This document shows, piece by piece, positions 19,123 through 26,281 of a stretch of DNA of 64,000 nt (position 1 is the stretch's first letter; every line of letters begins with the position of its first letter). The position numbers and the translations under genes were made by a program. The notes below the pieces were generated by a model that was not told where the DNA came from, searched no databases, and saw nothing but the letters and a program-made list of their open reading frames with translations. The DNA is from Bradyrhizobium barranii subsp. apii (lineage in GTDB: Bacteria > Pseudomonadota > Alphaproteobacteria > Rhizobiales > Xanthobacteraceae). Location of the stretch: the NCBI RefSeq assembly GCF_011516635.5, contig NZ_CP096255.1, positions 5,082,501 through 5,146,500 on the forward strand, written 5' to 3'.

Positions 19123-19698
19123 ATGATCCGTCGTCTCGCAATTCTTGCCACGATCTTTGCCGCGCTCTTCAGCGCGGTCCCGGCGGTGGCGCAGCAATTG
19201 CCGGCCAATCTCGACAAGGCCAACGCCATCGTCATCGACACCACCAAGGGCCGCATCGTCATCAAGCTGCGGACCGACATTGCGCCTCAGCATGCCGAGC
19301 GCATCAAGCAGCTCGCGCGCGAGGGCTATTACAACAACGTGCCGTTCCATCGCGTCATGGACGGCTTCATGGCCCAGACCGGCGACGGCGAGAAATTCAA
19401 CGGCACCGGCGGCTCGAAATATCCGAACCTGAAACAGGAATTCTCCAAGGTTCATTTCGCCCGCGGCATCGTCGGGATGGCGCGGCGCGGCGACAGCGTC
19501 GACAGTGCCAACTCGCAGTTCTTCATCATGTTCGCGGACGGCGGCAGCCTCGACAACCAGTACACCGTGATCGGCGAGGTCGTGCAGGGCATGGACGTCG
19601 TCGACAAGCTGAAGAAGGCACCGCCCGGTTCGGCCGGCGGTGCCGTCACCGATCCCGACAAGATGGTGAAGGTCCAGGTCGCTTCCGACATCAAATAG
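19123..19698 (+). CDS. Periplasmic cyclophilin-type peptidyl-prolyl isomerase
   Basis: A 191-residue protein. Residues 1-23 (MIRRLAILATIFAALFSAVP...AVAQ) are a signal peptide. The cyclophilin fold follows, with FHRVMDGFMAQTGDGEKFNG, GIVGMARRGDSVDSANSQFF and YTVIGEVVQGMDVVDKL; the catalytic Arg is in FHRV and the Gln in MAQTGDG. It speeds proline cis-trans isomerisation during folding of exported proteins. A cytosolic paralogue lies two genes downstream. SD and start are clear. Confidence 0.92.
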   Translation: MIRRLAILATIFAALFSAVPAVAQQLPANLDKANAIVIDTTKGRIVIKLRTDIAPQHAERIKQLAREGYYNNVPFHRVMDGFMAQTGDGEKFNGTGGSKYPNLKQEFSKVHFARGIVGMARRGDSVDSANSQFFIMFADGGSLDNQYTVIGEVVQGMDVVDKLKKAPPGSAGGAVTDPDKMVKVQVASDIK

Positions 19699-19707
19699 GA
19701 TGGGGCC

Positions 19708-20118
19708 ATGGCGCGCTATGGCAATAGGCTTCTGCTGGCTGCCGCGCTGCTGCTTTCAGGCGTTTCCGGCGCGGCCGCCGGAGACGCAGAGGTCAACACC
19801 ATCCAGGACATCTTCCAGCACTTGCGGACCTGCTGGAAGCCGCCGCCGCCCAGCAAGGCTCGCCCTATCGACATCACCGTCGTCGTGAGCTTTAACCGGG
19901 CCGGAAACATTTTGGGCCATCCGAGGATTACCTATGAATCCGCGGAGGCCTCCGACAATGACCGGCTGCAATACCGGGTCGCCGTGATGGAGGCGCTGCA
20001 ACGCTGCACGCCGATGCCATTTACCGATGCAATGGCCGGCGCCGCCGCGGGACGTCCATTCGCGATCCAGTTCCGTAACCGGAAGACTTCACCCCCAACG
20101 CAAGAGAGACGAGCATGA
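19708..20118 (+). CDS. Secreted hypothetical protein with TonB/TolA C-terminal-like domain
   Basis: A 136-residue protein. A signal peptide (MARYGNRLLLAAALLLSGVS...AAAG) precedes a domain with HLRTCWKPPPPSKARPIDIT, VVSFNRAGNILGHPRITYES and YRVAVMEALQRCTPMPFTDA. This pattern, a central beta-alpha-beta unit with a conserved cysteine pair and a CWxPP segment, resembles the C-terminal domains of TolA. It lacks the proline-rich linker of TolA or TonB. It lies between two cyclophilin genes, 9 bp after the first, and its stop overlaps the second as ATGA, so the three are one operon. The role is unknown. Confidence 0.75.
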   Translation: MARYGNRLLLAAALLLSGVSGAAAGDAEVNTIQDIFQHLRTCWKPPPPSKARPIDITVVVSFNRAGNILGHPRITYESAEASDNDRLQYRVAVMEALQRCTPMPFTDAMAGAAAGRPFAIQFRNRKTSPPTQERRA

Positions 20119-20579
20119 GCGTCACCGAAAACACCCTGATCCTCGAGACCACGCAGGGCCCCGTCACCATCGAGATGCGGCCCGATCTCGCGCCCGGCCA
20201 CGTCGCGCGCATCAAGGAACTGGTCCGCGAGGGCTTTTACGACGGCATCGTGTTCCACCGCGTGATCGAGGGCTTCATGGCGCAGACCGGCTGCCCGCAG
20301 GGCACCGGCACCGGCGGCTCCGGCAAGAAGCTGAAGGCGGAATTCAACAAGGAACCGCATGTGCGCGGCACCACCTCGATGGCCCGCGCCGCCAGCCCCG
20401 ATTCCGGCGACAGCCAGTTCTTCATCGTCTTCGACGACGCCCGCTTCCTCGACAACCAGTACACGGTGTGGGGCAAGGTCACCGAGGGCATGGAGAACGT
20501 CGACAAGATCAAGCGCGGCGAGCCCGTCCAGAACCCCGACAAGATCGTCAAGGCGCGGATGGCCGCGGACGCGGAGTAA
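20115..20579 (+). CDS. ppiB: Cytosolic cyclophilin-type peptidyl-prolyl isomerase
   Basis: A 154-residue PpiB-type protein with no signal peptide. It carries FHRVIEGFMAQTGCPQGTGT, TSMARAASPDSGDSQFFIVF and QYTVWGKVTEGMENVDKI, covering the catalytic Arg, Gln and Phe of cyclophilins. It starts MSVTENTLILETTQGPVTIE. The start overlaps the previous stop (ATGA), indicating coupled translation. It catalyses prolyl isomerisation in the cytosol. Confidence 0.93.
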   Translation: MSVTENTLILETTQGPVTIEMRPDLAPGHVARIKELVREGFYDGIVFHRVIEGFMAQTGCPQGTGTGGSGKKLKAEFNKEPHVRGTTSMARAASPDSGDSQFFIVFDDARFLDNQYTVWGKVTEGMENVDKIKRGEPVQNPDKIVKARMAADAE

Positions 20580-20587
20580 CCGCTCAA

Positions 20588-20697
20588 CCCTCATCCTGAG
20601 GAGCGCGGAACGCGCGCCTCGAAGGATGAAGGCCCCGCTGTTGCAGCTCGGCCTTCATGGTTCGAGACGGCGCGACGCGCCTCCTCACCATGAGGGT
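20588..20697. repeat. Palindromic intergenic repeat (CCTCATCCTGAGGAG family)
   Basis: The left end CCCTCATCCTGAGGAGCGC and the right end GCGCCTCCTCACCATGAGGG are inverted copies, and an inner pair GGATGAAGGCC/GGCCTTCAT also inverts. Such 100-bp palindromic units occur scattered between genes in Bradyrhizobium and relatives. It fills the gap between ppiB and queA and could form a long RNA hairpin. Confidence 0.75.
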
Positions 20698-20722
20698 CTG
20701 ACTGCGTGGCGCTGAGCCCGAC

Positions 20723-21796
20723 ATGCGCACTGATCTCTTCGATTTCGATCTGCCCGCCGAGCGCATCGCGTTGCGCCCGGCGAGCCCGCGCGACTCCGCG
20801 AAGATGCTGGTCGTGGAAGGCGGCGCGCTGCGCGACCAGCTCATTTCCGAGCTGCCGCAATGGCTGAAGGCGGGCGACCAGCTCGTCGTCAACGACACCA
20901 AGGTGATTGCGGCGCAGCTCAAGGGCCGCCGCATCGGCCGCGAGACCGAGCCCAAGATCGAGGCGACGCTGATCAAGCGCCTCGACGGCTCGCGCTGGCA
21001 GGCACTGGTGAAGCCGGCAAAAAAGCTCGTGGCAGGCGACCGCATCCGCTTCGGCAACGAGGGCAAGGTTTGCCTGCTCGGCCATCTCGACGCCGAGGTC
21101 GAGGCCAAGGGCACCGATGGTGAAGTGACACTGTCATTCTCGTTTCACGGCCCGGCGCTGGATCAGGCGATCGAAGATCTCGGCAGCCCGCCGCTGCCGC
21201 CCTATATCGCCTCGAAGCGCACGCCCGACGATCAGGACCTCGCGGACTACCAGACCATGTTTGCTGCGAACGAAGGCGCCGTCGCGGCTCCCACCGCGGG
21301 CCTGCATTTCACCCCGGCGCTGGAGCAGGCGCTGCGCGACCGCGGCGTCGGCATCAATCGCGTCACGCTGCACGTCGGGGCAGGGACGTTCCTGCCGGTG
21401 AAGGTGGACGACACCGAAGGCCACAAGATGCATGCCGAGTGGGGGACGATCTCGGCCGAGACGGCGGAGCGGCTCAACACCGCACGGCAGAATGGCGGGC
21501 GCATCATCGCCGTCGGCACGACGTCACTGCGGCTGCTCGAAAGCGCGGCCAGCGAGGACGGCACCATCCAGCCGTTTGCGGCCGAGACGTCGATCTTCAT
21601 CACCCCCGGCTATCGCTTCCGTGCCGTCGATGTCCTGCTGACCAATTTCCATTTGCCGAAGTCGACGCTGTTCATGCTGGTGTCGGCGTTCTCCGGGCTC
21701 GAAGCGATGCAGCAGGCGTATGCGCACGCGATCGCGAGTGGCTATCGGTTCTATTCGTACGGGGATGCGTGCTTGTTGTTTCGCGCCGAGCCGTAG
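20723..21796 (+). CDS. queA: S-adenosylmethionine:tRNA ribosyltransferase-isomerase
   Basis: A 357-residue QueA. It transfers the ribosyl part of SAM to preQ1 in tRNA to give epoxyqueuosine, following Tgt in queuosine synthesis. Family segments: MRTDLFDFDLPAERIALRPA at the N-terminus, VVNDTKVIAAQLKGRR, APTAGLHFTPALEQALRDRG, LHVGAGTFLPVKVDD and TNFHLPKSTLFMLVSAFSG near the C-terminus. The start is well defined. tgt, the preceding step of the pathway, lies 4.5 kb downstream on the same strand. Confidence 0.95.
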   Translation: MRTDLFDFDLPAERIALRPASPRDSAKMLVVEGGALRDQLISELPQWLKAGDQLVVNDTKVIAAQLKGRRIGRETEPKIEATLIKRLDGSRWQALVKPAKKLVAGDRIRFGNEGKVCLLGHLDAEVEAKGTDGEVTLSFSFHGPALDQAIEDLGSPPLPPYIASKRTPDDQDLADYQTMFAANEGAVAAPTAGLHFTPALEQALRDRGVGINRVTLHVGAGTFLPVKVDDTEGHKMHAEWGTISAETAERLNTARQNGGRIIAVGTTSLRLLESAASEDGTIQPFAAETSIFITPGYRFRAVDVLLTNFHLPKSTLFMLVSAFSGLEAMQQAYAHAIASGYRFYSYGDACLLFRAEP

Positions 21797-21885
21797 GGTG
21801 GGCAAAGGCGCGTAGCGCCGTGCCCACCATCTATCCGCATATTTCAGGTCGATTGGTGGGCACGCTTCGCTTTGCCCACCCTACG
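21792..21885. repeat. Palindromic intergenic repeat (CGTAGGGTGGGCAAAG family)
   Basis: CGTAGGGTGGGCAAAGGCGC at the left is the inverse of GCTTTGCCCACCCTACG at the right, with an inner GTGCCCACCA/TGGTGGGCAC pair. It starts within the queA stop codon and lies between the convergent queA and asd genes, so it may also act as a bidirectional terminator. A different repeat family from the one at 20588. Confidence 0.75.
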
Positions 21886-21892
21886 ACACCGG

Positions 21893-22918
21893 TTACGCCA
21901 TCACACGCTGCGGCAACAGCTCCGCGATCTGCACCGCGTTCAGCGCGGCGCCCTTGAGCAGCTGGTCCGCTGCCACGAACATCGAGATCGAATGCCCTGA
22001 GGGATCGCTGAGATCCTTGCGGATGCGGCCGACCAGGACGTCGTCCTGGCCCGACGCGTCGATCGGCATCGGGAAGTAGTTCTTCACGCGGTCGTCGACG
22101 AGCTTCACGCCGGGCGCCTGCGCCATGATGGCACGGACCTGGTCCTCGCTGATCGGCTTCTCGCATTCGAAGGTGACGGCCTCGCAATGGGCGCGCAGCA
22201 CCGGTACGCGGACGCAGGTGACGCCGATCGCGATCTTCTCGTCCTCGAAGATCTTGCGGGTTTCCTTGATGACCTTGGTCTCTTCGTCGTTGTAGCCGGT
22301 TTCAGGGTCGACGGCCGTGTTGTGATTGAAGAGATTGAAGGCGTAGGGGTGCGGCATCACCTTGGGCGTATAGACCTGCCTGTTGAGATTGGCGCGGGTG
22401 GACTCGACGAGCTCGTCCATCGCGGCGGCGCCGGCGCCCGAGGCCGCCTGGTAGGTCGAGATGATGACGCGCTTGATGCGGTTCTTCTGGTGGATCGGCC
22501 AGAGCGGCACCAGCGCGGTGATGGCGGCGCAATTCGGGTTCGCGATGATGCCCTTGTGGTCGCGGATGCGGTTCGCGTTGATCTCGGGGATCACCAGCGG
22601 CACGTTCGGGTCCATGCGGAAGGCGGAGGAGTTGTCGACCACGACGGCGCCGGCCTTGACCGCTACAGGCGCGAACTTCTTGGAGATGCTGCCGCCGGCG
22701 GAGAACAGCGCGATGTCGACGCCCTCGAAGGCGCGCTCGGTAAGCTCCTCGATGACGACGTCCTGCCCGCGGAACGATACCGTCTTGCCGGCCGAGCGGG
22801 CGCTTGCGAGCGCCTTGAGCTTACCGACGCGAAAGCCGCGCTTGTCCATGGTGGCGATGAATTCGGCGCCCACCGCACCGGTGACGCCGACAATCGCGAC
22901 GACGGGATCGTTACTCAC
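21893..22918 (-). CDS. asd: Aspartate-semialdehyde dehydrogenase
   Basis: A 341-residue enzyme that reduces aspartyl phosphate to the semialdehyde with NADPH, the branch point to lysine, methionine and threonine. The NADP loop is VAIVGVTGAVGAEF, and the catalytic cysteine is C130 in IIANPNCAAI. FSAGGSISKKFAP and DNSSAFRMDPNVPLVIPEIN are family segments. I use the GTG at 22918 because GGAGGAG lies at ideal distance before it; an ATG at 22930 overlaps that ribosome site. Upstream is a threonine-rich leader peptide and a terminator-like hairpin, so expression is probably controlled by attenuation. Confidence 0.95.
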   Translation of the reverse strand: MSNDPVVAIVGVTGAVGAEFIATMDKRGFRVGKLKALASARSAGKTVSFRGQDVVIEELTERAFEGVDIALFSAGGSISKKFAPVAVKAGAVVVDNSSAFRMDPNVPLVIPEINANRIRDHKGIIANPNCAAITALVPLWPIHQKNRIKRVIISTYQAASGAGAAAMDELVESTRANLNRQVYTPKVMPHPYAFNLFNHNTAVDPETGYNDEETKVIKETRKIFEDEKIAIGVTCVRVPVLRAHCEAVTFECEKPISEDQVRAIMAQAPGVKLVDDRVKNYFPMPIDASGQDDVLVGRIRKDLSDPSGHSISMFVAADQLLKGAALNAVQIAELLPQRVMA

Positions 22919-22950
22919 ATTCTCCTCCATTGCATTGAGCTGAAGACAAC

Positions 22951-22979
22951 AAAAAAGCCCCGGACCAGAGGTCGGAGCT
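22951..22979 (-). terminator. Attenuator terminator hairpin before asd
   Basis: In the asd transcript AGCTCCGACC-TCT-GGTCCGGGGCT forms a stem with one bulge and is followed by TTTTTT, the layout of an intrinsic terminator. It sits 33 bp before the asd GTG and after the leader peptide. Segment AGGTCG (22969-22974 on the plus strand) in the rising arm can instead pair with a copy just after the leader stop (23008-23013), giving an antiterminator. Confidence 0.75.
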
Positions 22980-23011
22980 TCGGTAGAGTGGATTGCGTTT
23001 AAGTCGACGAC

Positions 23012-23083
23012 CTACGCGCGCACGCCTCCCCGGGCCCCGAAGGCCGTGGTGGTTTTAGTCGTGCGTTTGGTGGTCGTGAACAT
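23012..23083 (-). CDS. Threonine-rich leader peptide of asd (putative attenuator peptide)
   Basis: A 23-residue frame, ATG at 23083 to TAG at 23012, starting MFTTTKRTTKTTTAF; eight of the first 13 residues are threonine. The tail is GARGGVRA. Ribosomes short of charged tRNA-Thr would stall in the first half. The following AGGUCG segment would then pair with the rising arm of the terminator and let transcription continue into asd; a ribosome that reaches the stop codon would cover that segment and allow termination. The ribosome site is weak. Not likely to be a functional protein. Confidence 0.65.
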   Translation of the reverse strand: MFTTTKRTTKTTTAFGARGGVRA

Positions 23084-23148
23084 GGCGGCGACTTATGCGG
23101 GAGAGTTTCGCGCCCGTCAATGGCTTTTCGGCGGGATTGTGGCCGCCG

Positions 23149-23751
23149 CTATTTCGCCCGGGCGCCCGGCGGCTCCAGGATGACCTCCTTGAGGTTGTCG
23201 CCGCTGATGACGACGATCGCGAAATTCAGCCGGCCGCGTTCGCGCACCAGTCCGCCGCTGATCGCCTTGCCCGATGCCGCACGTTCGGCGACGTGCATGG
23301 CATCCGCAAGGCGGTGCTTGATGGCACCGAGCGCTGCGAGGTTGCTGCGGTCGTCGAGATCGAGTTCGGCGAGGGGGAGGGCGGCTTCGCCGCCGACGAA
23401 CTCGCCGGTTGCGGCGTTGATGGTGTGGCGCCAGATGCGGTCGTTGTGCAGGGTCTTCACCCGGTAGACCGGCACGCCGGAGGCTCCGTCGAAACTCACA
23501 TCCGCCGTCGTGGCACCGGCATGACGGGCTTCCGCAATCGCCATGGCCTGGCCGATCGAGATCGACGAGCTGCGGAATCGTTCGATTTCGCGGCTGACCG
23601 CTTGGCGGTCTGCTTCGGCATCACCATCTGTGTCGCCGTGAAGCGCGGTCGGCGTGCCCGTGGTGACGATCGCCCGCGCCGGCGCGGCAAGAAGCAGCGC
23701 GGGCAAGGCGATCGCAAGTAATCGCAAGGTCAATCGTTTGGCTGTCGTCAT
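23149..23751 (-). CDS. PepSY-domain secreted protein
   Basis: A 200-residue protein. The signal peptide MTTAKRLTLRLLAIALPALL is followed by LAAPARA. Two PepSY-like units appear: SSISIGQAMAIAEARHAG with YRVKTLHNDRIWRHTINAAT, and LGAIKHRLADAMHVAERAAS with NFAIVVISGDNLKEVILEP. PepSY domains are small periplasmic modules thought to inhibit or bind peptidases. The chosen ATG at 23751 begins the signal peptide; an in-frame start further up (23817) would bury it. A 250-bp gap upstream carries a motif shared with the patatin promoter. Confidence 0.8.
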   Translation of the reverse strand: MTTAKRLTLRLLAIALPALLLAAPARAIVTTGTPTALHGDTDGDAEADRQAVSREIERFRSSSISIGQAMAIAEARHAGATTADVSFDGASGVPVYRVKTLHNDRIWRHTINAATGEFVGGEAALPLAELDLDDRSNLAALGAIKHRLADAMHVAERAASGKAISGGLVRERGRLNFAIVVISGDNLKEVILEPPGARAK

Positions 23752-23900
23752 GCTCGAAACCCTCGGCCAGCGAGTGTGCCGGATGATCGTAAAGAATTCG
23801 CGGCCGACCTTGGGCATCGGCCGGCCGCGGAGCGTCGCAGCGGGCTGGACCCGGCACGGCGATCTTGGGCGGTACGGACCCCTTTGGGGCTGGTGAAAAA

Positions 23901-23949
23901 GCGGTCCGTATCGCTTATAACTAAACCATACCGTATCGTTTTGTTTTGG
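23901..23949 (-). promoter_or_regulatory. Candidate operator region before the PepSY gene
   Basis: Contains CCGTATCG twice (23906-23913 and 23931-23938) and the near-palindrome ATAC-C-GTAT (23928-23936), followed by TTTTGTTTTGG. The block CTGTATCGTTTTGTTTGG in front of the patatin gene is almost the same. A TetR regulator gene lies next to it. I infer a shared binding site. Confidence 0.4.
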
Positions 23950-24002
23950 TCAACGACGCGGGCGTAACGTCGAAGGGGAAACGTCGCGACCTCACGGAAT
24001 TG

Positions 24003-24749
24003 TCAGCGGGACGGGCGCCGCCGCTGTGTGCCCTTTGCGGGGCTCTGGATGCGGTCTGCTGGTCCCAGCGCACCGGCCAGGAACAGCTTGATCGCCGCGC
24101 GCATGCGCTTCTCGGCGGCCTTCAATTCCAGCGCCGTGCCGAACGTCGCCAGGCGGTGGGTGTGACCGACGACGACGTCGAGGAACACCTCTGCCGCGAT
24201 CGTGGTGTCGTCGACGTCGAGTGCGCCCTGCGCCACCAGACGGTCGAAGAAGCGGGCCGTGGTGGCGACGGCCTTCAGCCAGCCTTCCTCCTTGCCGAGC
24301 TTGGCGATGTCGGGGAAGTTGATGGCCTGCGACGTCATCATACGGCTGAATGCGACGGCATCGGGCCCGCAGGTGAAGGTCAGCATCTCGCGCCCGATCT
24401 CGACCAGCCGCTGCTCGACGGAAATGTCCGAGGCGCTGGAGAGCTGCGTCTCGGCGGCTGCCGATAGCGGCGCAAGCCAGCGCGCGATTTCGCGCCTCAG
24501 CACGGCGGCAAACAGGCCGCGCTTGTCCCCGTAACGGGAATAGACGGTGGGTTTGCTGACCCGAGCGGCTTCCGCGACCGCGTCGAGCGAGGTCGCGTCG
24601 AAGCCGCGATCCAGGAACAGGCGGGTGGCGACCTCGATCAGCCGCTGATCGCGCTCGATCGCAGCGGTTTTCGTCGGGCGGCCGCCGCGTGATTTCGGCA
24701 CCTCGCGCCGTGGCGTTGCCGGCTTTGTCCTGGTCGCAGTCAATCCCAT
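24003..24749 (-). CDS. TetR-family transcriptional regulator
   Basis: A 248-residue regulator. The helix-turn-helix is in residues 30-80: RLFLDRGFDATSLDAVAEAA then RVSKPTVYSRYGDKRGLFAA. A basic N-terminal tail (ATRTKPATPRREVPKSRGGR) precedes it. The C-terminal half is a ligand-binding domain of the AcrR_C type. I chose the ATG giving MGLTATR; in-frame starts up to 24878 are possible. It follows the patatin gene on the same strand after 135 bp. Likely a repressor of itself and of the neighbouring genes that share an AT-rich motif; ligand unknown. Confidence 0.85.
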   Translation of the reverse strand: MGLTATRTKPATPRREVPKSRGGRPTKTAAIERDQRLIEVATRLFLDRGFDATSLDAVAEAARVSKPTVYSRYGDKRGLFAAVLRREIARWLAPLSAAAETQLSSASDISVEQRLVEIGREMLTFTCGPDAVAFSRMMTSQAINFPDIAKLGKEEGWLKAVATTARFFDRLVAQGALDVDDTTIAAEVFLDVVVGHTHRLATFGTALELKAAEKRMRAAIKLFLAGALGPADRIQSPAKGTQRRRPSR

Positions 24750-24884
24750 GCCCAATGATTCCTGCGCGCTTCTAATCGTCGTCATTCGCTCTATATCGCG
24801 CAGGAGCGGGGGCGTCATCGCGAATCTGGCCGAATTGGCCGTATCGTCAACGGTTTCGGCACGGTCTCGTTCCGTCACGAGAGA

Positions 24885-26051
24885 TCACGGCAGCTTCGAA
24901 GTCCAGGCCTGGCCGGAGGCAGCCTTCTCGTATCCGTACTGATACAGCGCCCGCATATAGGCGGTGTCGAACCCTTCCGAAGGCGGCGCGGGGTAATCGC
25001 GCGCGATGTAGGAGAGGTGGAAGCCGAGATTGTTGCGCTTGGCGAAATCATAGGTCGAGAAGATGATCGAGCGCGTCTGCGACTGGGTGATCGACGACAG
25101 GCTGCGCGAGGCGACGTCGATGGTGCTGTTGGACACGAGCTCGAAATTGCGTTCGATCTTCTTGTTGACGAGGATGTAGATGTTCATCCGCGCGTTGCCG
25201 GGCAGGCGGTCCTGGGAGAGCAGGGCTTCCGGCAGCGTCAGCACCGGCGCGGTCACGCCGCCGTCGACATGCATCTCCTGAAATCTGCGGCCCTGGCCTT
25301 CGGCGTCGATCATGATGGGCGGAAACACCAGGGGAATGCTGGCGGAAGCCGCCATCACGTCGCGAAACAGTTTTAGCGCCTCGGGTGTTCCGACCGCTGC
25401 GATCTTGCCCATGTCCCAGATGGCGGTCCGCTGGGTGTCGAGATCGGTGGTCACCACCAGCAGCTTTCGGCCCTTGGCATTTTCACGCGCGACCTGCGCC
25501 ATGATCTCCGGCCCGACATAGCGGGCGACGAGCTCGCGCAGCCGCGTGTTGCCGAACAGGCCGGACCCGAACAGCACACGCATGATGCTGGGATCGTTCA
25601 GGAGGCTCTCCGCGATGCCGCTGGTGTAGACCTCCCTCAGCGTGTCATCATACTGCGAGCCGAGGAACGCAAAGGGCGCGATCAGGCCGCCGGTGCTCAC
25701 GCCCGAGACGACCGAGAAGGTGGGACGGGTTCTGGCAGCGGTCCAGCCGCTCAGCACGCCGACGCCATAGGCGCCATCGGCGCCGCCGCCGGAAAGCGCC
25801 AGATAGGACTTCGTCGCGGTGCTGGTGTCCTTCTCGAAGCTGAATTTCGTGACGGGCTCGTCGGCGTAGCGGCGCAAGCCGTCGATATCGAGCACGCGCG
25901 ACGTGCTGGCCTCAGCGGCCGTATAGGCGTGCGGGGCAGGGAGGTGCAGGCGCCGAGTGCCAAGCTGCATACCAGAACCAGGAATCCGGTCAGGCGGACG
26001 CCTGTCTGTCTGATCCAGCCGCGCGAGGGGCCGGACATTTCGGTCGAACAT
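24885..26051 (-). CDS. Patatin-like phospholipase, N-terminus altered by a frameshift
   Basis: The patatin domain is complete: oxyanion loop SGGGADGAYGVGVL, nucleophile GVSTGG and the catalytic Asp in HVDGGV. These enzymes hydrolyse acyl chains from phospholipids. The contiguous frame begins with an unconvincing N-terminus MFDRNVRPLARLDQTD. In a neighbouring frame an ATG at 26038 encodes a textbook lipoprotein signal, ending VLVCSLALGAC, that would join the patatin part if one base were restored near 25930-25940. So the original product was probably a membrane-anchored lipoprotein. Whether the present gene works depends on an internal start. Followed by the TetR gene. Confidence 0.75.
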   Translation of the reverse strand: MFDRNVRPLARLDQTDRRPPDRIPGSGMQLGTRRLHLPAPHAYTAAEASTSRVLDIDGLRRYADEPVTKFSFEKDTSTATKSYLALSGGGADGAYGVGVLSGWTAARTRPTFSVVSGVSTGGLIAPFAFLGSQYDDTLREVYTSGIAESLLNDPSIMRVLFGSGLFGNTRLRELVARYVGPEIMAQVARENAKGRKLLVVTTDLDTQRTAIWDMGKIAAVGTPEALKLFRDVMAASASIPLVFPPIMIDAEGQGRRFQEMHVDGGVTAPVLTLPEALLSQDRLPGNARMNIYILVNKKIERNFELVSNSTIDVASRSLSSITQSQTRSIIFSTYDFAKRNNLGFHLSYIARDYPAPPSEGFDTAYMRALYQYGYEKAASGQAWTSKLP

Positions 26052-26144
26052 GAAGCGGAGGGCATTGTCGGTGGCTGGCGATCACACAAATACTGCCGCC
26101 GGCAAAATTCACCGCGGCATCTCGTCCAGCCCCGCGCAAAAACT

Positions 26145-26165
26145 ACACTGTATCGTTTTGTTTGG
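26145..26165 (-). promoter_or_regulatory. Candidate operator before the patatin gene
   Basis: ACACTGTATCGTTTTGTTTGG, 94-114 bp before the patatin start, repeats the block found at 23931-23949 before the PepSY gene. Probable target of the TetR regulator encoded between them; inference only. Confidence 0.4.
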
Positions 26166-26281
26166 CAAGCGCGCCGGGCGATCAAGTCGGCGTCAAATGT
26201 GTCCCGCTCTGAGCCACAAGCCGGCTCTGGCGTGGTCCGAGCGGGTTGATCAGCCTCTTCCGACACGCAATAAGCACGACC

